Shown: one piece after another, positions 9,156-17,547 of the stretch
Layout of the letters: the number at the start of each line of letters is the position of its first letter
Numbering within the stretch: position 1 is the stretch's first letter
NCBI RefSeq assembly: GCF_003614975.1
Contig: NZ_QZWI01000010.1
Coordinates: 62,001 to 126,000, forward strand
Direction of reading: 5' to 3'
Length of the DNA: 64,000 bases
Source: Rahnella bruchi
Lineage (GTDB): Bacteria; Pseudomonadota; Gammaproteobacteria; Enterobacterales; Enterobacteriaceae
The notes under the pieces: generated by a model
Database searches by the model: none
Seen by the model: only the letters and a program-made list of their open reading frames with translations
Told to the model about the DNA's origin: nothing
Translations under genes and position numbers: made by a program

Positions 9156-10574
9156 ATGCAAACGAATATGCTGATTAATGGTGAGCTGGTTGCCGGAGAA
9201 GGGACGTCGTTGCCGGTTTACAACCCGCATAACGGGCAGGAAATTGTGCGTCTGGCGCAGGCCAGCGAGCAGCAGACCAAACAGGCCGTCGATCAGGCGC
9301 ATCGCGCTTTTACCGACTGGGGACAGACCACGCCGAAAACCCGTTCCGAACTTTTGCTGGCGCTGGCTGACCGCATCGAAGCTAACGCCGAAGCGCTCGC
9401 GCAACTCGAATCGCTGAACTGCGGCAAACCTCTTCATCTGGCGCTGGGGGATGAAATCCCGGCGGTAGCCGATGTATTTCGCTACTTTGCCGGTGCCAGC
9501 CGCTGTCTGAACGGGCTGGCCAGCGGCGAGTATCTGACCGGACATACTTCGATGATCCGCCGTGATCCGCTGGGGGTGATTGCCTCTATCGCGCCGTGGA
9601 ATTACCCGCTGATGATGGCCGCCTGGAAAATTGCTCCGGCGCTGGCGGCGGGCAACTGCGTGGTGATTAAGCCTTCCGAGATCACACCGCTGACGGCGCT
9701 GAAACTGGGCGAACTGGCGCAGGATTTATTCCCGGCAGGTGTGCTGAATGTGTTGTTCGGCGACGGACAGACAGTCGGTAATGCGCTGACGCATCACGAT
9801 AAAGTGCGGATGATCTCCCTGACCGGCTCAGTCGCCACTGGCGAGAAAATTGTCGCGCAGGCCACCAGCGGCATCAAACGCACGCATATGGAACTTGGCG
9901 GCAAAGCGCCGGTGATTGTATTCGATGACGCGGATATCGGTCAGGTGGTGGAAGGCGTGCGCACGTTCGGTTTCTACAATGCCGGACAAGACTGCACCGC
10001 AGCCTGCCGACTCTACGTACAAAAAGGCGTGTACGCGCAACTGGTGAAAGCGCTGGGCGAGGCGGTTTCAACGATTAAACTCGGAACGGACGAAAACGCA
10101 GAGATGGGACCGTTAGTCTCTGCGGCGCATTTAGAACGTGTGGAAGGTTTCGTGCAACGCGCCAAACAGCAGGCGCATATTCAGGTTGTCACCGGCGGTG
10201 AACGCGTGCGCGGCGAAGGCTACTATTTTCAGCCTACCGTGCTGGCCGGTGCGCGTCAGGAAGATGAAATCGTACAGCGTGAAGTATTCGGCCCGGTGGT
10301 CAGCATCACCGAATTCGACACTGAAGAACAGGTTCTCGATTGGGCCAACGAGTCAAACTACGGGCTGGCCTCATCCGTCTGGACGCAGAACATCGGTCGC
10401 GCCCATCGCCTCAGCGCCCGCCTGCAATACGGCTGTACCTGGGTGAACACGCACTTCATGCTGGTCAGCGAGATGCCGCACGGCGGACAAAAACAATCCG
10501 GCTATGGCAAAGATATGTCGATGTACGGGCTGGAAGATTACACGGCTATCCGGCACGTGATGATAAAACACTGA
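9156..10574 (+). CDS. patD: 4-aminobutyraldehyde dehydrogenase PatD
   Basis: A 472-residue ALDH, the same length class as E. coli PatD (YdcW). Cofactor motif [10 protein letters not shown], general-base Glu in MELGGKAP, catalytic Cys in GQDCTAACR. It is the last gene of ydcSTUV-patD, exactly as in E. coli, and should oxidise 4-aminobutyraldehyde (from putrescine transamination) to GABA. It is paralogous to the ALDH at 3667; having both on either side of the transporter is the unusual point. AAGGAAA precedes the ATG. A hairpin follows at 10591. Confidence 0.93.
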   Translation: MQTNMLINGELVAGEGTSLPVYNPHNGQEIVRLAQASEQQTKQAVDQAHRAFTDWGQTTPKTRSELLLALADRIEANAEALAQLESLNCGKPLHLALGDEIPAVADVFRYFAGASRCLNGLASGEYLTGHTSMIRRDPLGVIASIAPWNYPLMMAAWKIAPALAAGNCVVIKPSEITPLTALKLGELAQDLFPAGVLNVLFGDGQTVGNALTHHDKVRMISLTGSVATGEKIVAQATSGIKRTHMELGGKAPVIVFDDADIGQVVEGVRTFGFYNAGQDCTAACRLYVQKGVYAQLVKALGEAVSTIKLGTDENAEMGPLVSAAHLERVEGFVQRAKQQAHIQVVTGGERVRGEGYYFQPTVLAGARQEDEIVQREVFGPVVSITEFDTEEQVLDWANESNYGLASSVWTQNIGRAHRLSARLQYGCTWVNTHFMLVSEMPHGGQKQSGYGKDMSMYGLEDYTAIRHVMIKH

Positions 10575-10590
10575 ATACAACAATGATAAC

Positions 10591-10615
10591 AGCAGGGAAT
10601 TTTCCATTCCCTGCT
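10591..10615 (+). terminator. Hairpin after patD
   Basis: A 10-bp perfect stem (AGCAGGGAAT / ATTCCCTGCT) with a 5-nt loop. No clear T run follows on either strand, so it may block 3' exonucleases or act as a weak terminator between the convergent genes. Confidence 0.5.
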
Positions 10616-10634
10616 GATCGAAAATCAGAACTCT

Positions 10635-10997
10635 TTATTCCGCAGTGGTCGAGGCAATCTTTTTCCGGGCGATATCAATAAATAAAATGCTGGCTGCAAA
10701 GGATATTCCCGCCCCAGTTATAATAGTGAGCAAATATGAAGTGAGATAATTATATTCTTTATCAATTAATGTCAGCTGCTCTGAAATTAAATCAATATTG
10801 TCAATGACATATCCCCTGGCGAAATACAGGCCACACCAGAAAGCGCTGAAACCAATTAAGCACGTATAACAGACGTAGCTGAATTTTCTGTCAATGTATT
10901 CGAGATAAAACTTAGGATCGGAGTAAGCCATTTTAAGCAGGCCTAAAAAACAGCCCAGATAAATACCGATCAACCACTTCATGATGTCCCAGTTCAT
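10635..10997 (-). CDS. Small membrane protein of unknown function
   Basis: A 120-residue protein with three probable membrane segments: residues ~5-25 (IMKWLIGIYLGCFLGLLKMA), ~43-62 (YTCLIGFSAFWCGLYFARG) and ~87-108 (YLLTIITGAGISFAASILF). A charged loop between segments two and three contains a coiled-coil-like stretch. I do not recognise the family. It is convergent with patD and its upstream region is AT-rich, so it is probably monocistronic. Confidence 0.6.
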   Translation of the reverse strand: MNWDIMKWLIGIYLGCFLGLLKMAYSDPKFYLEYIDRKFSYVCYTCLIGFSAFWCGLYFARGYVIDNIDLISEQLTLIDKEYNYLTSYLLTIITGAGISFAASILFIDIARKKIASTTAE

Positions 10998-11235
10998 ACA
11001 ACTCTCTGAATGCAGCCGCTGCCGGCGTTGATGTATAAAAACGAAAACGATGCCCGCAAGACTTCATAATGAAGTATGAGCACCGCCACTAAAACCTTAA
11101 TGATTTGTTTTTACTCGACTTTTGTCTGAAATGACGCGCCGTATTATCACACTCCGCCCACATTCTGGCAAGAATGATGACATTGTACGGTCAGTCAGTT
11201 CTGAAGGAATACAGGGGTGGATATTGGATGAAAAC

Positions 11236-11266
11236 AGAAAGGCTGGCGAATGCCGCACCAGCCTCA
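11236..11266 (-). terminator. Terminator of tehB
   Basis: On the minus strand AGGCTGG and CCAGCCT pair across an 11-nt loop, followed by TTCTGTTTT. It lies 10 bases past the tehB stop. Confidence 0.75.
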
Positions 11267-11275
11267 CAAGGGCTA

Positions 11276-11875
11276 TCAGATCTTTTTCGCCAGCAGTGTC
11301 GCAAAACGGAGTTTATAACGGTCACCATTTTCGTCACGTTTATGCAATTCGCCGACGTCTTCGTTGTACTTCACGATTTCCCAGCCACGGTAATAATCAC
11401 GTAATTCTTCCGGCTGGAAGGTGAACGGGAAGGGCAACTGACACGGATAATCGGGACTGTCCATCGCGGCGACAATCAGGTTATAGCCTCCGGTTTTCGT
11501 TGCAGCGTGCATGTCTTTAATAATGTGCGGGATGCTGTCACGTTGCAGGAACATCATCACCACCGTTGAAAAGATAAAATCGTATTCGCCGGTAAAACGG
11601 TGCGTGTTCAGATCCTGCTCGCTGATGTCGATATTTTGCAGGGATTCTGCGGCAATAATCTCATGCACTTTTGCGACGCTCATCGCATTGTTGTCCCAGC
11701 CGGTGACATCAAAGCCTTTCAGGTTGAGATACAGTGAGTTACGTCCGCTGCCACAACCTAAATCCAGCGCTTTACCCGGCTTAACATATTTTACCGCGTT
11801 GAGAATTTCGGAATGGGTACGGGTCAGACCGTATTTTTCGGTGTAATAGTCTTCTGGTGCGAGTTGCTGTGTCAT
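11276..11875 (-). CDS. tehB: Tellurite/SAM-dependent methyltransferase TehB
   Basis: A 199-residue class I methyltransferase, the same length as E. coli TehB (197). SAM-binding motif I is [15 protein letters not shown] (about residues 36-50); the TehB-typical [10 protein letters not shown]-terminus and [12 protein letters not shown] segment are present. It should methylate tellurite or a similar oxyanion using SAM. AGGAAA precedes the ATG. No tehA is adjacent in this window, so it stands alone. Confidence 0.9.
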   Translation of the reverse strand: MTQQLAPEDYYTEKYGLTRTHSEILNAVKYVKPGKALDLGCGSGRNSLYLNLKGFDVTGWDNNAMSVAKVHEIIAAESLQNIDISEQDLNTHRFTGEYDFIFSTVVMMFLQRDSIPHIIKDMHAATKTGGYNLIVAAMDSPDYPCQLPFPFTFQPEELRDYYRGWEIVKYNEDVGELHKRDENGDRYKLRFATLLAKKI

Positions 11876-11998
11876 TCGCTGGTTTCCTGAAAAGTGAATC
11901 GTATACCCGCGATTATCCTCTAAAATAGGGTGTGCGCACCATGACTCTTAGTGGGGTCAGCGCCATGCACCCTCTGGTCATTGATATAAGGAGATAAC

Positions 11999-12634
11999 AT
12001 GTCTGGCCCGTCACCCGATAACAAGCATCCGATGGAGGGGTTTCCTCAGGTCTGCTTCATCAAGAACACCGTCAGCAATCCCAATATTATTATTGGCGAC
12101 TACACCTACTATGACGACCCGGTCGATTCAGAAGATTTCGAGCGCAATGTGCTTTATCACTTTCCGTTTATTGGCGATAAGCTGGTGATTGGAAAGTTCT
12201 GTGCGCTGGCCCGCGGAGTGAAATTCATCATGAACGGGGCCAATCACATGCTGTCTGGCATTTCGACTTATCCGTTTCAGATTTTTGGCAACGGTTGGGA
12301 AAAGGTGATGCCCGCCGCAGAAGACCTGCCTTATAAAGGCGATACGGTGATCGGAAATGATGTCTGGATTGGCTATGAAGCCTTGTTTATGCCGGGCGTT
12401 CAGGTCGGGAACGGCGCCATTGTTTCGTCGAAATCGGTGGTCACCGGCGATGTTCCGGCGTATGCCATTGTGGGAGGCAATCCGGCTAAAGTCATCCGGC
12501 ACCGATTCGACCCTGAGACCATCGCCTGCCTGGAGCAGATTGCCTGGTGGAACTGGCCAGCAGATAAAATTTCCAAAAATCTGGCGTTGATAACCGCAGG
12601 CGACGTTGACGCGCTGGCCGCCTGCGGATTTTGA
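11999..12634 (+). CDS. Xenobiotic (Vat/CatB-type) hexapeptide acetyltransferase
   Basis: A 211-residue left-handed beta-helix acetyltransferase. It has the Vat/CatB-class pattern: an N-terminal IIIGDYTYYDDP, NHMLSGISTYPFQIFG (the active-site His of the family is in this NH region) and hexapeptide turns such as VIGNDVWIGYEALFMPGVQVGNGAIV, then VVGGNPAKVIRHRF. Homologs acetylate streptogramin A or chloramphenicol, but many chromosomal members have no shown drug-resistance role. AAGGAG precedes the start. It converges with a GNAT gene, the stops being 3 bases apart. Confidence 0.85.
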   Translation: MSGPSPDNKHPMEGFPQVCFIKNTVSNPNIIIGDYTYYDDPVDSEDFERNVLYHFPFIGDKLVIGKFCALARGVKFIMNGANHMLSGISTYPFQIFGNGWEKVMPAAEDLPYKGDTVIGNDVWIGYEALFMPGVQVGNGAIVSSKSVVTGDVPAYAIVGGNPAKVIRHRFDPETIACLEQIAWWNWPADKISKNLALITAGDVDALAACGF

Positions 12635-12637
12635 CGA

Positions 12638-13165
12638 TCAGCGGGTTGTGCGGTGATCTGTCTGCCGGTAAAGGTAACTGCCTACGCCATGTACCGGATC
12701 ACCTTCAAAACCGACTTTTTGCATGCCGATTTTCTCCAGCACGCGCTGCGAAGCCAGATGGTTTTCGCGCACGGTGGCGGAGATCCGATCAATGCCCAGT
12801 TTCTCAAAACCGGCATTCAGCGATGCGCTGGCAAATTCCGTTGCCAGCCCTTTTCCCCAGGCGCCGGTCGCAAAACGATAGCCAAGAAACACCCGGTGAT
12901 TTTCGTAGCCTTCGCGAACGCCCAATCCACCAAAACCGATAATTTCCTCAGGCTTGTGACTACGTGTTATCGCCCAATGGCCGAAGCCGTGATCCGGCCA
13001 TGCCTGTAACCAACCGTTCAGTTTTTCCTGCGCCGCCGCCATATCTTTGAGCGGACCGCGCGGATTAAACAGGTTAGTTTGCGGATCGCCGTAAATTGCA
13101 AAAAGAGAAAAGATATCTTCAGCCTCAACAGGCCGCAACAGCAACCGCGATGTTTCAAGGATCAT
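12638..13165 (-). CDS. GNAT acetyltransferase, RimJ/RimL type
   Basis: A 175-residue GNAT protein. N-terminal LETSRLLLRPVEAEDI is typical of RimJ/RimL; the acetyl-CoA loop region is FATGAWGKGLATEF (the R/Q-x-x-G-x-G/A loop) and the C-terminal RVLEKIGMQKVG segment closes the fold. The substrate may be a protein N-terminus or a small amine and is not evident. It runs convergent to the hexapeptide acetyltransferase. Confidence 0.82.
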   Translation of the reverse strand: MILETSRLLLRPVEAEDIFSLFAIYGDPQTNLFNPRGPLKDMAAAQEKLNGWLQAWPDHGFGHWAITRSHKPEEIIGFGGLGVREGYENHRVFLGYRFATGAWGKGLATEFASASLNAGFEKLGIDRISATVRENHLASQRVLEKIGMQKVGFEGDPVHGVGSYLYRQTDHRTTR

Positions 13166-13279
13166 AGTCAGTGTTTTCCTTCTGTTAGCTGTTGTAGAGC
13201 TTAGTCTGAGCGGGAAACTGTGCCAATATATCTGCCACTGGAAAAGAAATCAGTCACCAAACGTAATGTAATACAGCGT

Positions 13280-13362
13280 CAACATGTCGATGAAATCGCA
13301 TTCCATCGACATGTTGGCGCGATATGTTTATATCATCGACACATCGTTCAGACCTGTCGATG
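13280..13362. repeat. Four copies of TGTCGATG/CATCGACA forming tandem dyads
   Basis: TGTCGATG occurs at 13285-13292 and 13355-13362, and its complement at 13304-13311 and 13334-13341. The first pair sits inside a perfect 13-bp inverted repeat (13280-13292 with 13304-13316). The 256-bp gap between the GNAT start and the LysR gene contains no coding sequence. It could be a multi-site operator or a structured RNA. Confidence 0.6.
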
Positions 13363-13421
13363 GAAATGGCCGGGCAGGCCGCATTCTCAAAATTATCTCC
13401 TATTGATTATTCAGATGATGC

Positions 13422-14315
13422 TCACTCCGCCATCTGTTTTTGCAAAAAATCAATAAACCGTCTTACCTTCTCCGGCACATGACGGGTGTTGGGATACAGC
13501 GCGAAAATGCCCTGAGGTGGGAAACGGTGATCGGGCAGCAAATGGCATAAACGCTGTGCGTCGATTTCCGGTTGCACCAGCCAGTCCGGCAGCAGGGCGA
13601 CACCCGCTCCCGCAAGCGCGAAAGCTAACAACGCCGACGCGCTGTCGGCGGTCACGGCCGGAGGCGAAGCAACTCGAAAGGGGATCTTTTCTCCACGGGT
13701 ATTGGTCACCGGCCAGCTCATCGGCAGCGGCAGACGGCTGTGGGCAATCCATGAGGCCTGAGCCAGCTGTTCCGGCGTTTGAATATTTCCCGAACGCTGC
13801 AAGTACGCCGCCGAGGCCACCGGCAGGATTTCAAAATTTCCCAGCGTGGCGGCATGATGGCTGGAATCGGCTAACTGTCCGAGGCGGATCGCCAGATCAA
13901 AGCGTCCGGCAATCAGGTCATCGTGATTAGAAGAGGCAACGTGCTGAATACGCAGTTGCGGATGCAGTGCGGAAAACGCCGCCAGCGCCGGAACCACCAC
14001 GCGCGCACCGTATTCTGGCGTGCTGGTGATGCGCAACTGTCCGCTCAGGCCGCCGTGATCGCGGCGCACATCGTCCAGCACCGCTTCGGCTTCCTGCAAT
14101 AAATCCTGGCAACGCTGATAAAAGCGTTCGCCCGATTCAGTCAGCGCCAGCCGTCGTGTGCTGCGTGTCAGCAACGCGACGCCGGTTTCGCTTTCCAGCT
14201 GTTTGACGTTGAAACTGACGACTGCTTTGGTCAGCCCGAGCAAAGCCGCCGCGCCGGTAAAGCTGCCTGCGTTAACCACCGCGACGAAAATCTCCAGCCG
14301 CTGTAAATTCAGCAT
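13422..14315 (-). CDS. LysR-family regulator divergent from a DHA2 exporter
   Basis: A 297-residue LTTR. N-terminal helix-turn-helix (LQRLEIFVAVVNAGSFTGAAALLG, then KAVVSFNVKQLE) and LLTRSTRRLALTESG linker match the DmlR/CrgA-like subgroup. I use ATG 14315 rather than TTG 14336, because a perfect dyad at 14331-14349 fits better as an operator upstream of the start. It probably represses itself and the exporter gene transcribed the other way. Confidence 0.88.
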   Translation of the reverse strand: MLNLQRLEIFVAVVNAGSFTGAAALLGLTKAVVSFNVKQLESETGVALLTRSTRRLALTESGERFYQRCQDLLQEAEAVLDDVRRDHGGLSGQLRITSTPEYGARVVVPALAAFSALHPQLRIQHVASSNHDDLIAGRFDLAIRLGQLADSSHHAATLGNFEILPVASAAYLQRSGNIQTPEQLAQASWIAHSRLPLPMSWPVTNTRGEKIPFRVASPPAVTADSASALLAFALAGAGVALLPDWLVQPEIDAQRLCHLLPDHRFPPQGIFALYPNTRHVPEKVRRFIDFLQKQMAE

Positions 14316-14330
14316 TTCCTGCGCCTTGAT

Positions 14331-14349
14331 TGTCAAAATTATTTTGACA
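14331..14349. promoter_or_regulatory. Perfect dyad operator between lysR and the exporter
   Basis: TGTCAAAAT-T-ATTTTGACA, a 9+1+9 perfect palindrome, 16 bases before the LysR ATG and about 80 bases before the exporter start. It contains a T-N11-A LTTR core and lies where an autoregulatory LTTR site is expected. Confidence 0.65.
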
Positions 14350-14429
14350 GTGTAACTGCTCCGCGCCCGTTTATCCCTGAGAAGTTCTCCGCTACATTGC
14401 CTGCCTTAACGGATCGTGGATGAGTGCAG

Positions 14430-15803
14430 ATGAGTCACAGGGCGCGGGTTGCCGCAGTATATTTGCTCGGTTTTTTCGTTGATCTGATCAACATGTTTAT
14501 CGCCAACGTGGCGTATCCCGGTATCGCGCGGCAGTTTACTGCGCCGGTCAGCGCGCTGGCATGGGTCAGCACGGGATATATTCTCGGGCTGACGCTGGTT
14601 ATCCCGCTCAGCCGCGGTCTGGCCGGTCGGTTCGGTGCGCGACGGGTGTTTATTTTGTCGCTGACGATTTTTATGTTCGCCTCACTCGGTGCGGCCAGCG
14701 CCACAAATCTGACCACGCTGATTGGCTGGCGCATTGTGCAGGGGCTGGGCGGCGGATTGCTGATCCCGCTCGGTCAGACGCTGACGTATGCGCTTTACCG
14801 CAGCCATGAGCGCGCCAGACTGTCGGCGGTGATCATGCTGGTCGGGCTGCTGGCACCGGCACTTTCTCCGGCCATCGGCGGCATTATCGTGGACAGTTTC
14901 AGCTGGCGCTGGGTATTTGTTGCCAGCCTGCCTCTGGCGCTGCTGGCCTGGGTTCTGGCGTTTTGCTGGCTGCCACAAACCCCGCGGGAACCGGCAGAAA
15001 GGTTCGATGTGAAGGGATTTGCGCTGCTCAACGGCGGGCTGGCGCTGGTGTTATGGGGGCTGACGTCTCTGGGTGAAAGCCGCGAATGGCTGAGCGGTGG
15101 CGCATTATTGCTGGCGGGCGCAGGGCTCATGACGATGTTTGTGCGGAGATCGCAAAAAAGCACGCGGCCTTTGCTGGAGCTGACGTTAATGAAAGATCCG
15201 CTGTTGCGCACCGGCATGCTGGTTTATCAATGCATTCCCGGCGTGTTTACCGGCGTCAGCCTGATTGCCATGCTGTATCTGCAAAATGAACATCACTTTT
15301 CGGCGGCGCAGTCGGGCGGGCTGATGTTGCCGTGGTCGCTGGCATCGTTTGCCGCCATCAGTTTTACCGGCAAAATGTTTAACCGCATCGGGCCGCGGGC
15401 GCTCTTTATTCCGGGCTGCCTGATCCAGGGCGCAGGTATTGGCTTGCTGGCGCTGCTCAGCGGGTTTCCCGCACAGCCTTGGCTGGCGGTCGCCGCGTTC
15501 ACGCTGATGGGAGCGGGCAGCAGTTTGTGCAGCAGCACGGCGCAAAGTGGCGCGTTCTTACATGTTCAGACACAGAAACTGGCGGATGCCAGTGCGCTCT
15601 GGAACATCAACCGCCAGCTGAGTTTTTGTCTTGGCGTGACGCTGGTCAGCGTGATGCTCAATATTTTGCAGATTTACGCCCCGCAATCGGCCTTCCGCCT
15701 GGCGTTCATTTTTGCCGCCGCCAGCGTTATTGTTCCGGTCATGCTGTGCCTGCGGTTGCCGGGCCGTGAAATTGTGCAGGAACTCAATCAACAGAGTCGT
15801 TAA
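14430..15803 (+). CDS. DHA2-family (EmrB-like) multidrug exporter
   Basis: A 457-residue major facilitator protein with about 14 membrane segments, the DHA2/EmrB length. Visible are motif A (GRSLAGRFGARRVF-like loop after the second segment, here SRGLAGRFGARRV) and motif C in the fifth segment (LLAPALSPAIGGIIVDSFSWRWVF, split here). It should expel hydrophobic compounds by proton antiport. ATG at 14430 has GGA at good spacing; a GTG two codons earlier is possible. An NTF2-like gene follows after 11 bp. Confidence 0.87.
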   Translation: MSHRARVAAVYLLGFFVDLINMFIANVAYPGIARQFTAPVSALAWVSTGYILGLTLVIPLSRGLAGRFGARRVFILSLTIFMFASLGAASATNLTTLIGWRIVQGLGGGLLIPLGQTLTYALYRSHERARLSAVIMLVGLLAPALSPAIGGIIVDSFSWRWVFVASLPLALLAWVLAFCWLPQTPREPAERFDVKGFALLNGGLALVLWGLTSLGESREWLSGGALLLAGAGLMTMFVRRSQKSTRPLLELTLMKDPLLRTGMLVYQCIPGVFTGVSLIAMLYLQNEHHFSAAQSGGLMLPWSLASFAAISFTGKMFNRIGPRALFIPGCLIQGAGIGLLALLSGFPAQPWLAVAAFTLMGAGSSLCSSTAQSGAFLHVQTQKLADASALWNINRQLSFCLGVTLVSVMLNILQIYAPQSAFRLAFIFAAASVIVPVMLCLRLPGREIVQELNQQSR

Positions 15804-15814
15804 CAGGAAAGAAA

Positions 15815-16204
15815 ATGAATCGTTTTGTGAAAGAAGTGTTTGATGCGCATGTGTTAATTCAGCGCTGGTTTTCTGATGCGCAAGCGGCTGAACAAACGTG
15901 TGACGATCTGCTGGCGCGGTTTAGTCCGGCCTATTCGATGGTAACGATCACCGGTCACCGGCTGGACTATCCGGGCTTGCGTGCTTTTTTCCGGGCGCAG
16001 CGAGGCGCGAAAAGCGGGCTGAATATTGAAGTCGAAAAGCCGGTGGTGATTACTGAGAGTGAAAAAGGTGCGGTCGTCGCGTATCAGGAACGCCAGCAGT
16101 TGCCCGGACAGCCGGAAACGCTGCGTTATTCCACGGTGATATTCGAGGTGGATGCACAAGGGAAAATTCTGTGGCGCCATTTGCATGAAACCCCCGCCGC
16201 CTGA
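15815..16204 (+). CDS. NTF2-like (DUF4440-type) small protein
   Basis: A 129-residue alpha+beta protein with an N-terminal helix pair, FSPAYSMVTITGH, then DYPGLRAFFRAQRG and a long C-terminal sheet ending ILWRHLHETPA. This is the cone-like NTF2/SnoaL fold. It is 11 bp downstream of the exporter with its own AGGAAAG, so it is cotranscribed. Function is unknown; it may act on an exported compound, but that is only context. Confidence 0.72.
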   Translation: MNRFVKEVFDAHVLIQRWFSDAQAAEQTCDDLLARFSPAYSMVTITGHRLDYPGLRAFFRAQRGAKSGLNIEVEKPVVITESEKGAVVAYQERQQLPGQPETLRYSTVIFEVDAQGKILWRHLHETPAA

Positions 16205-16216
16205 GCACGCATATAA

Positions 16217-16245
16217 AAACGGCCTTCCGCGAGGAAAGCCGTTTG
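16217..16245 (+). terminator. Hairpin between convergent operons
   Basis: AAACGGCCTTCC (16217-16228) pairs with GGAAAGCCGTTT (16233-16244), with one mismatch and loop GCGA. It sits between the NTF2-like gene and the gluconate dehydrogenase cytochrome gene, and its A-rich/T-rich ends would suit bidirectional termination. Confidence 0.6.
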
Positions 16246-16260
16246 AGCCTGCAAGACTGA

Positions 16261-17532
16261 TTACTTCGTCAGGGTTTTTCTGACTTCGCTGACGTCTTTC
16301 GCCGTGACTGCCGGTGCGTTGTTGCCCCAGCCCTGACGGATGAAGGTCGACAATTGCGCCGCTTCTTCGTCAGTCAGACGGTTTGCAAAGCCCGGCATCG
16401 CCAGTGTGGACGGTGCGCGTGCGGTGGACGGTTGCTGTGCGCCCGCGAGGATGGTGTGGATCAACCCGGTCGGGTCTTTCGCATTCACAATCGTTGCCTG
16501 ATCCAGCTGCGGGAACACGCCCGGTGCGCCTTTGCCGGTCACAAAGTGGCAGGCTCCGCAGTTATCCAGATACAAACGCTCGCCTTCGCTGAGGTTTTTC
16601 GCCGCGGTCAGTTTGGCTTCGGTCGCGCTGGCTTTTTGCGTGTCCTCTGCCGGAACCGGCGGGTTGCCACCCAGGAATTTGATGTACGCCGCGATGGCTT
16701 TGAGGTCATCATCGGTCATGTGAGCGGTACTGTTTTCCACCACAGACGTCATTTCGCCGCCCACCGCCGCTTTGTCATTACGTCCTTTGCCCAGATAATC
16801 GACGATTTCCTGCTCATTCCAGTGCGCGACGCCGCGCAGGGAAGGCACATCCCAGTTATTCAGGCTGCCGCCCGCCAGGAAATCAGAGTCGCTGCTGTCG
16901 AGCGCTTTTTCGTTCATGCCGAAACCGCGCGGTGTATGGCAGCTGCCACAGTGACCGAGACTCTCCACAAGATACGCGCCACGGTTGACCTGCTCAGAAG
17001 CGCCGCCGATGGGCTGGAAGGGCTTATCAGACGCGAACGCCCAGTTCCAGAAACGCATCCCCCAGCGCTGGCTGAACGGGAAACTCAGATCCGTTTCCGG
17101 CGGTTGTTCCGCGCTCGGTTTTACGCCCTGCATAAAGTAAACGTAGAGCGCATGCATATCTTCATCATTGATTTTGGCGTAATCCGGATAAGGCATCGCC
17201 GGATATAAACGGGTACCGTCCGGCAGAACACCTTTTCGCACCGCATCGGAGAACTGCGCTTCGGTGTAACCACCAATGCCATGGTCCTTATCCGGTGTGA
17301 TGTTGGTCGAATAAATAGTGCCCAGATTCGAATTGATCGCCAGTCCGCCGGAAAACGCCGGTTTTCCCGCCACCGTATGACACGCGCCGCAGTCGCCCAG
17401 ACGCGCCACATATTCACCCTGTTTGATCAGCGCTGCGTTGTCAGGCTGTACATTCGTGTCTGCCTGCGCATTCGCCATAAAACCCGCACCGAGCAGCAAG
17501 GCGTTAGCGATAAATAAACTTTTGAGTTTCAT
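16261..17532 (-). CDS. Gluconate 2-dehydrogenase triheme cytochrome c subunit
   Basis: A 423-residue secreted cytochrome with a Sec signal peptide (cleavage after NAQA) and three CXXCH heme sites: CGACH near residue 48, CGSCH near 197 and CGACH near 326. This three-domain arrangement is that of the cytochrome subunits of FAD-linked gluconate or alcohol dehydrogenases, which pass electrons to ubiquinone. I start at ATG 17532 because GGAG lies 9 bases upstream; the ATG three codons earlier has no room for a ribosome site. It is last in the three-gene operon, 15 bp after the flavoprotein gene. Confidence 0.92.
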   Translation of the reverse strand: MKLKSLFIANALLLGAGFMANAQADTNVQPDNAALIKQGEYVARLGDCGACHTVAGKPAFSGGLAINSNLGTIYSTNITPDKDHGIGGYTEAQFSDAVRKGVLPDGTRLYPAMPYPDYAKINDEDMHALYVYFMQGVKPSAEQPPETDLSFPFSQRWGMRFWNWAFASDKPFQPIGGASEQVNRGAYLVESLGHCGSCHTPRGFGMNEKALDSSDSDFLAGGSLNNWDVPSLRGVAHWNEQEIVDYLGKGRNDKAAVGGEMTSVVENSTAHMTDDDLKAIAAYIKFLGGNPPVPAEDTQKASATEAKLTAAKNLSEGERLYLDNCGACHFVTGKGAPGVFPQLDQATIVNAKDPTGLIHTILAGAQQPSTARAPSTLAMPGFANRLTDEEAAQLSTFIRQGWGNNAPAVTAKDVSEVRKTLTK

Positions 17533-17547
17533 CCTGTTCATCTCCGC

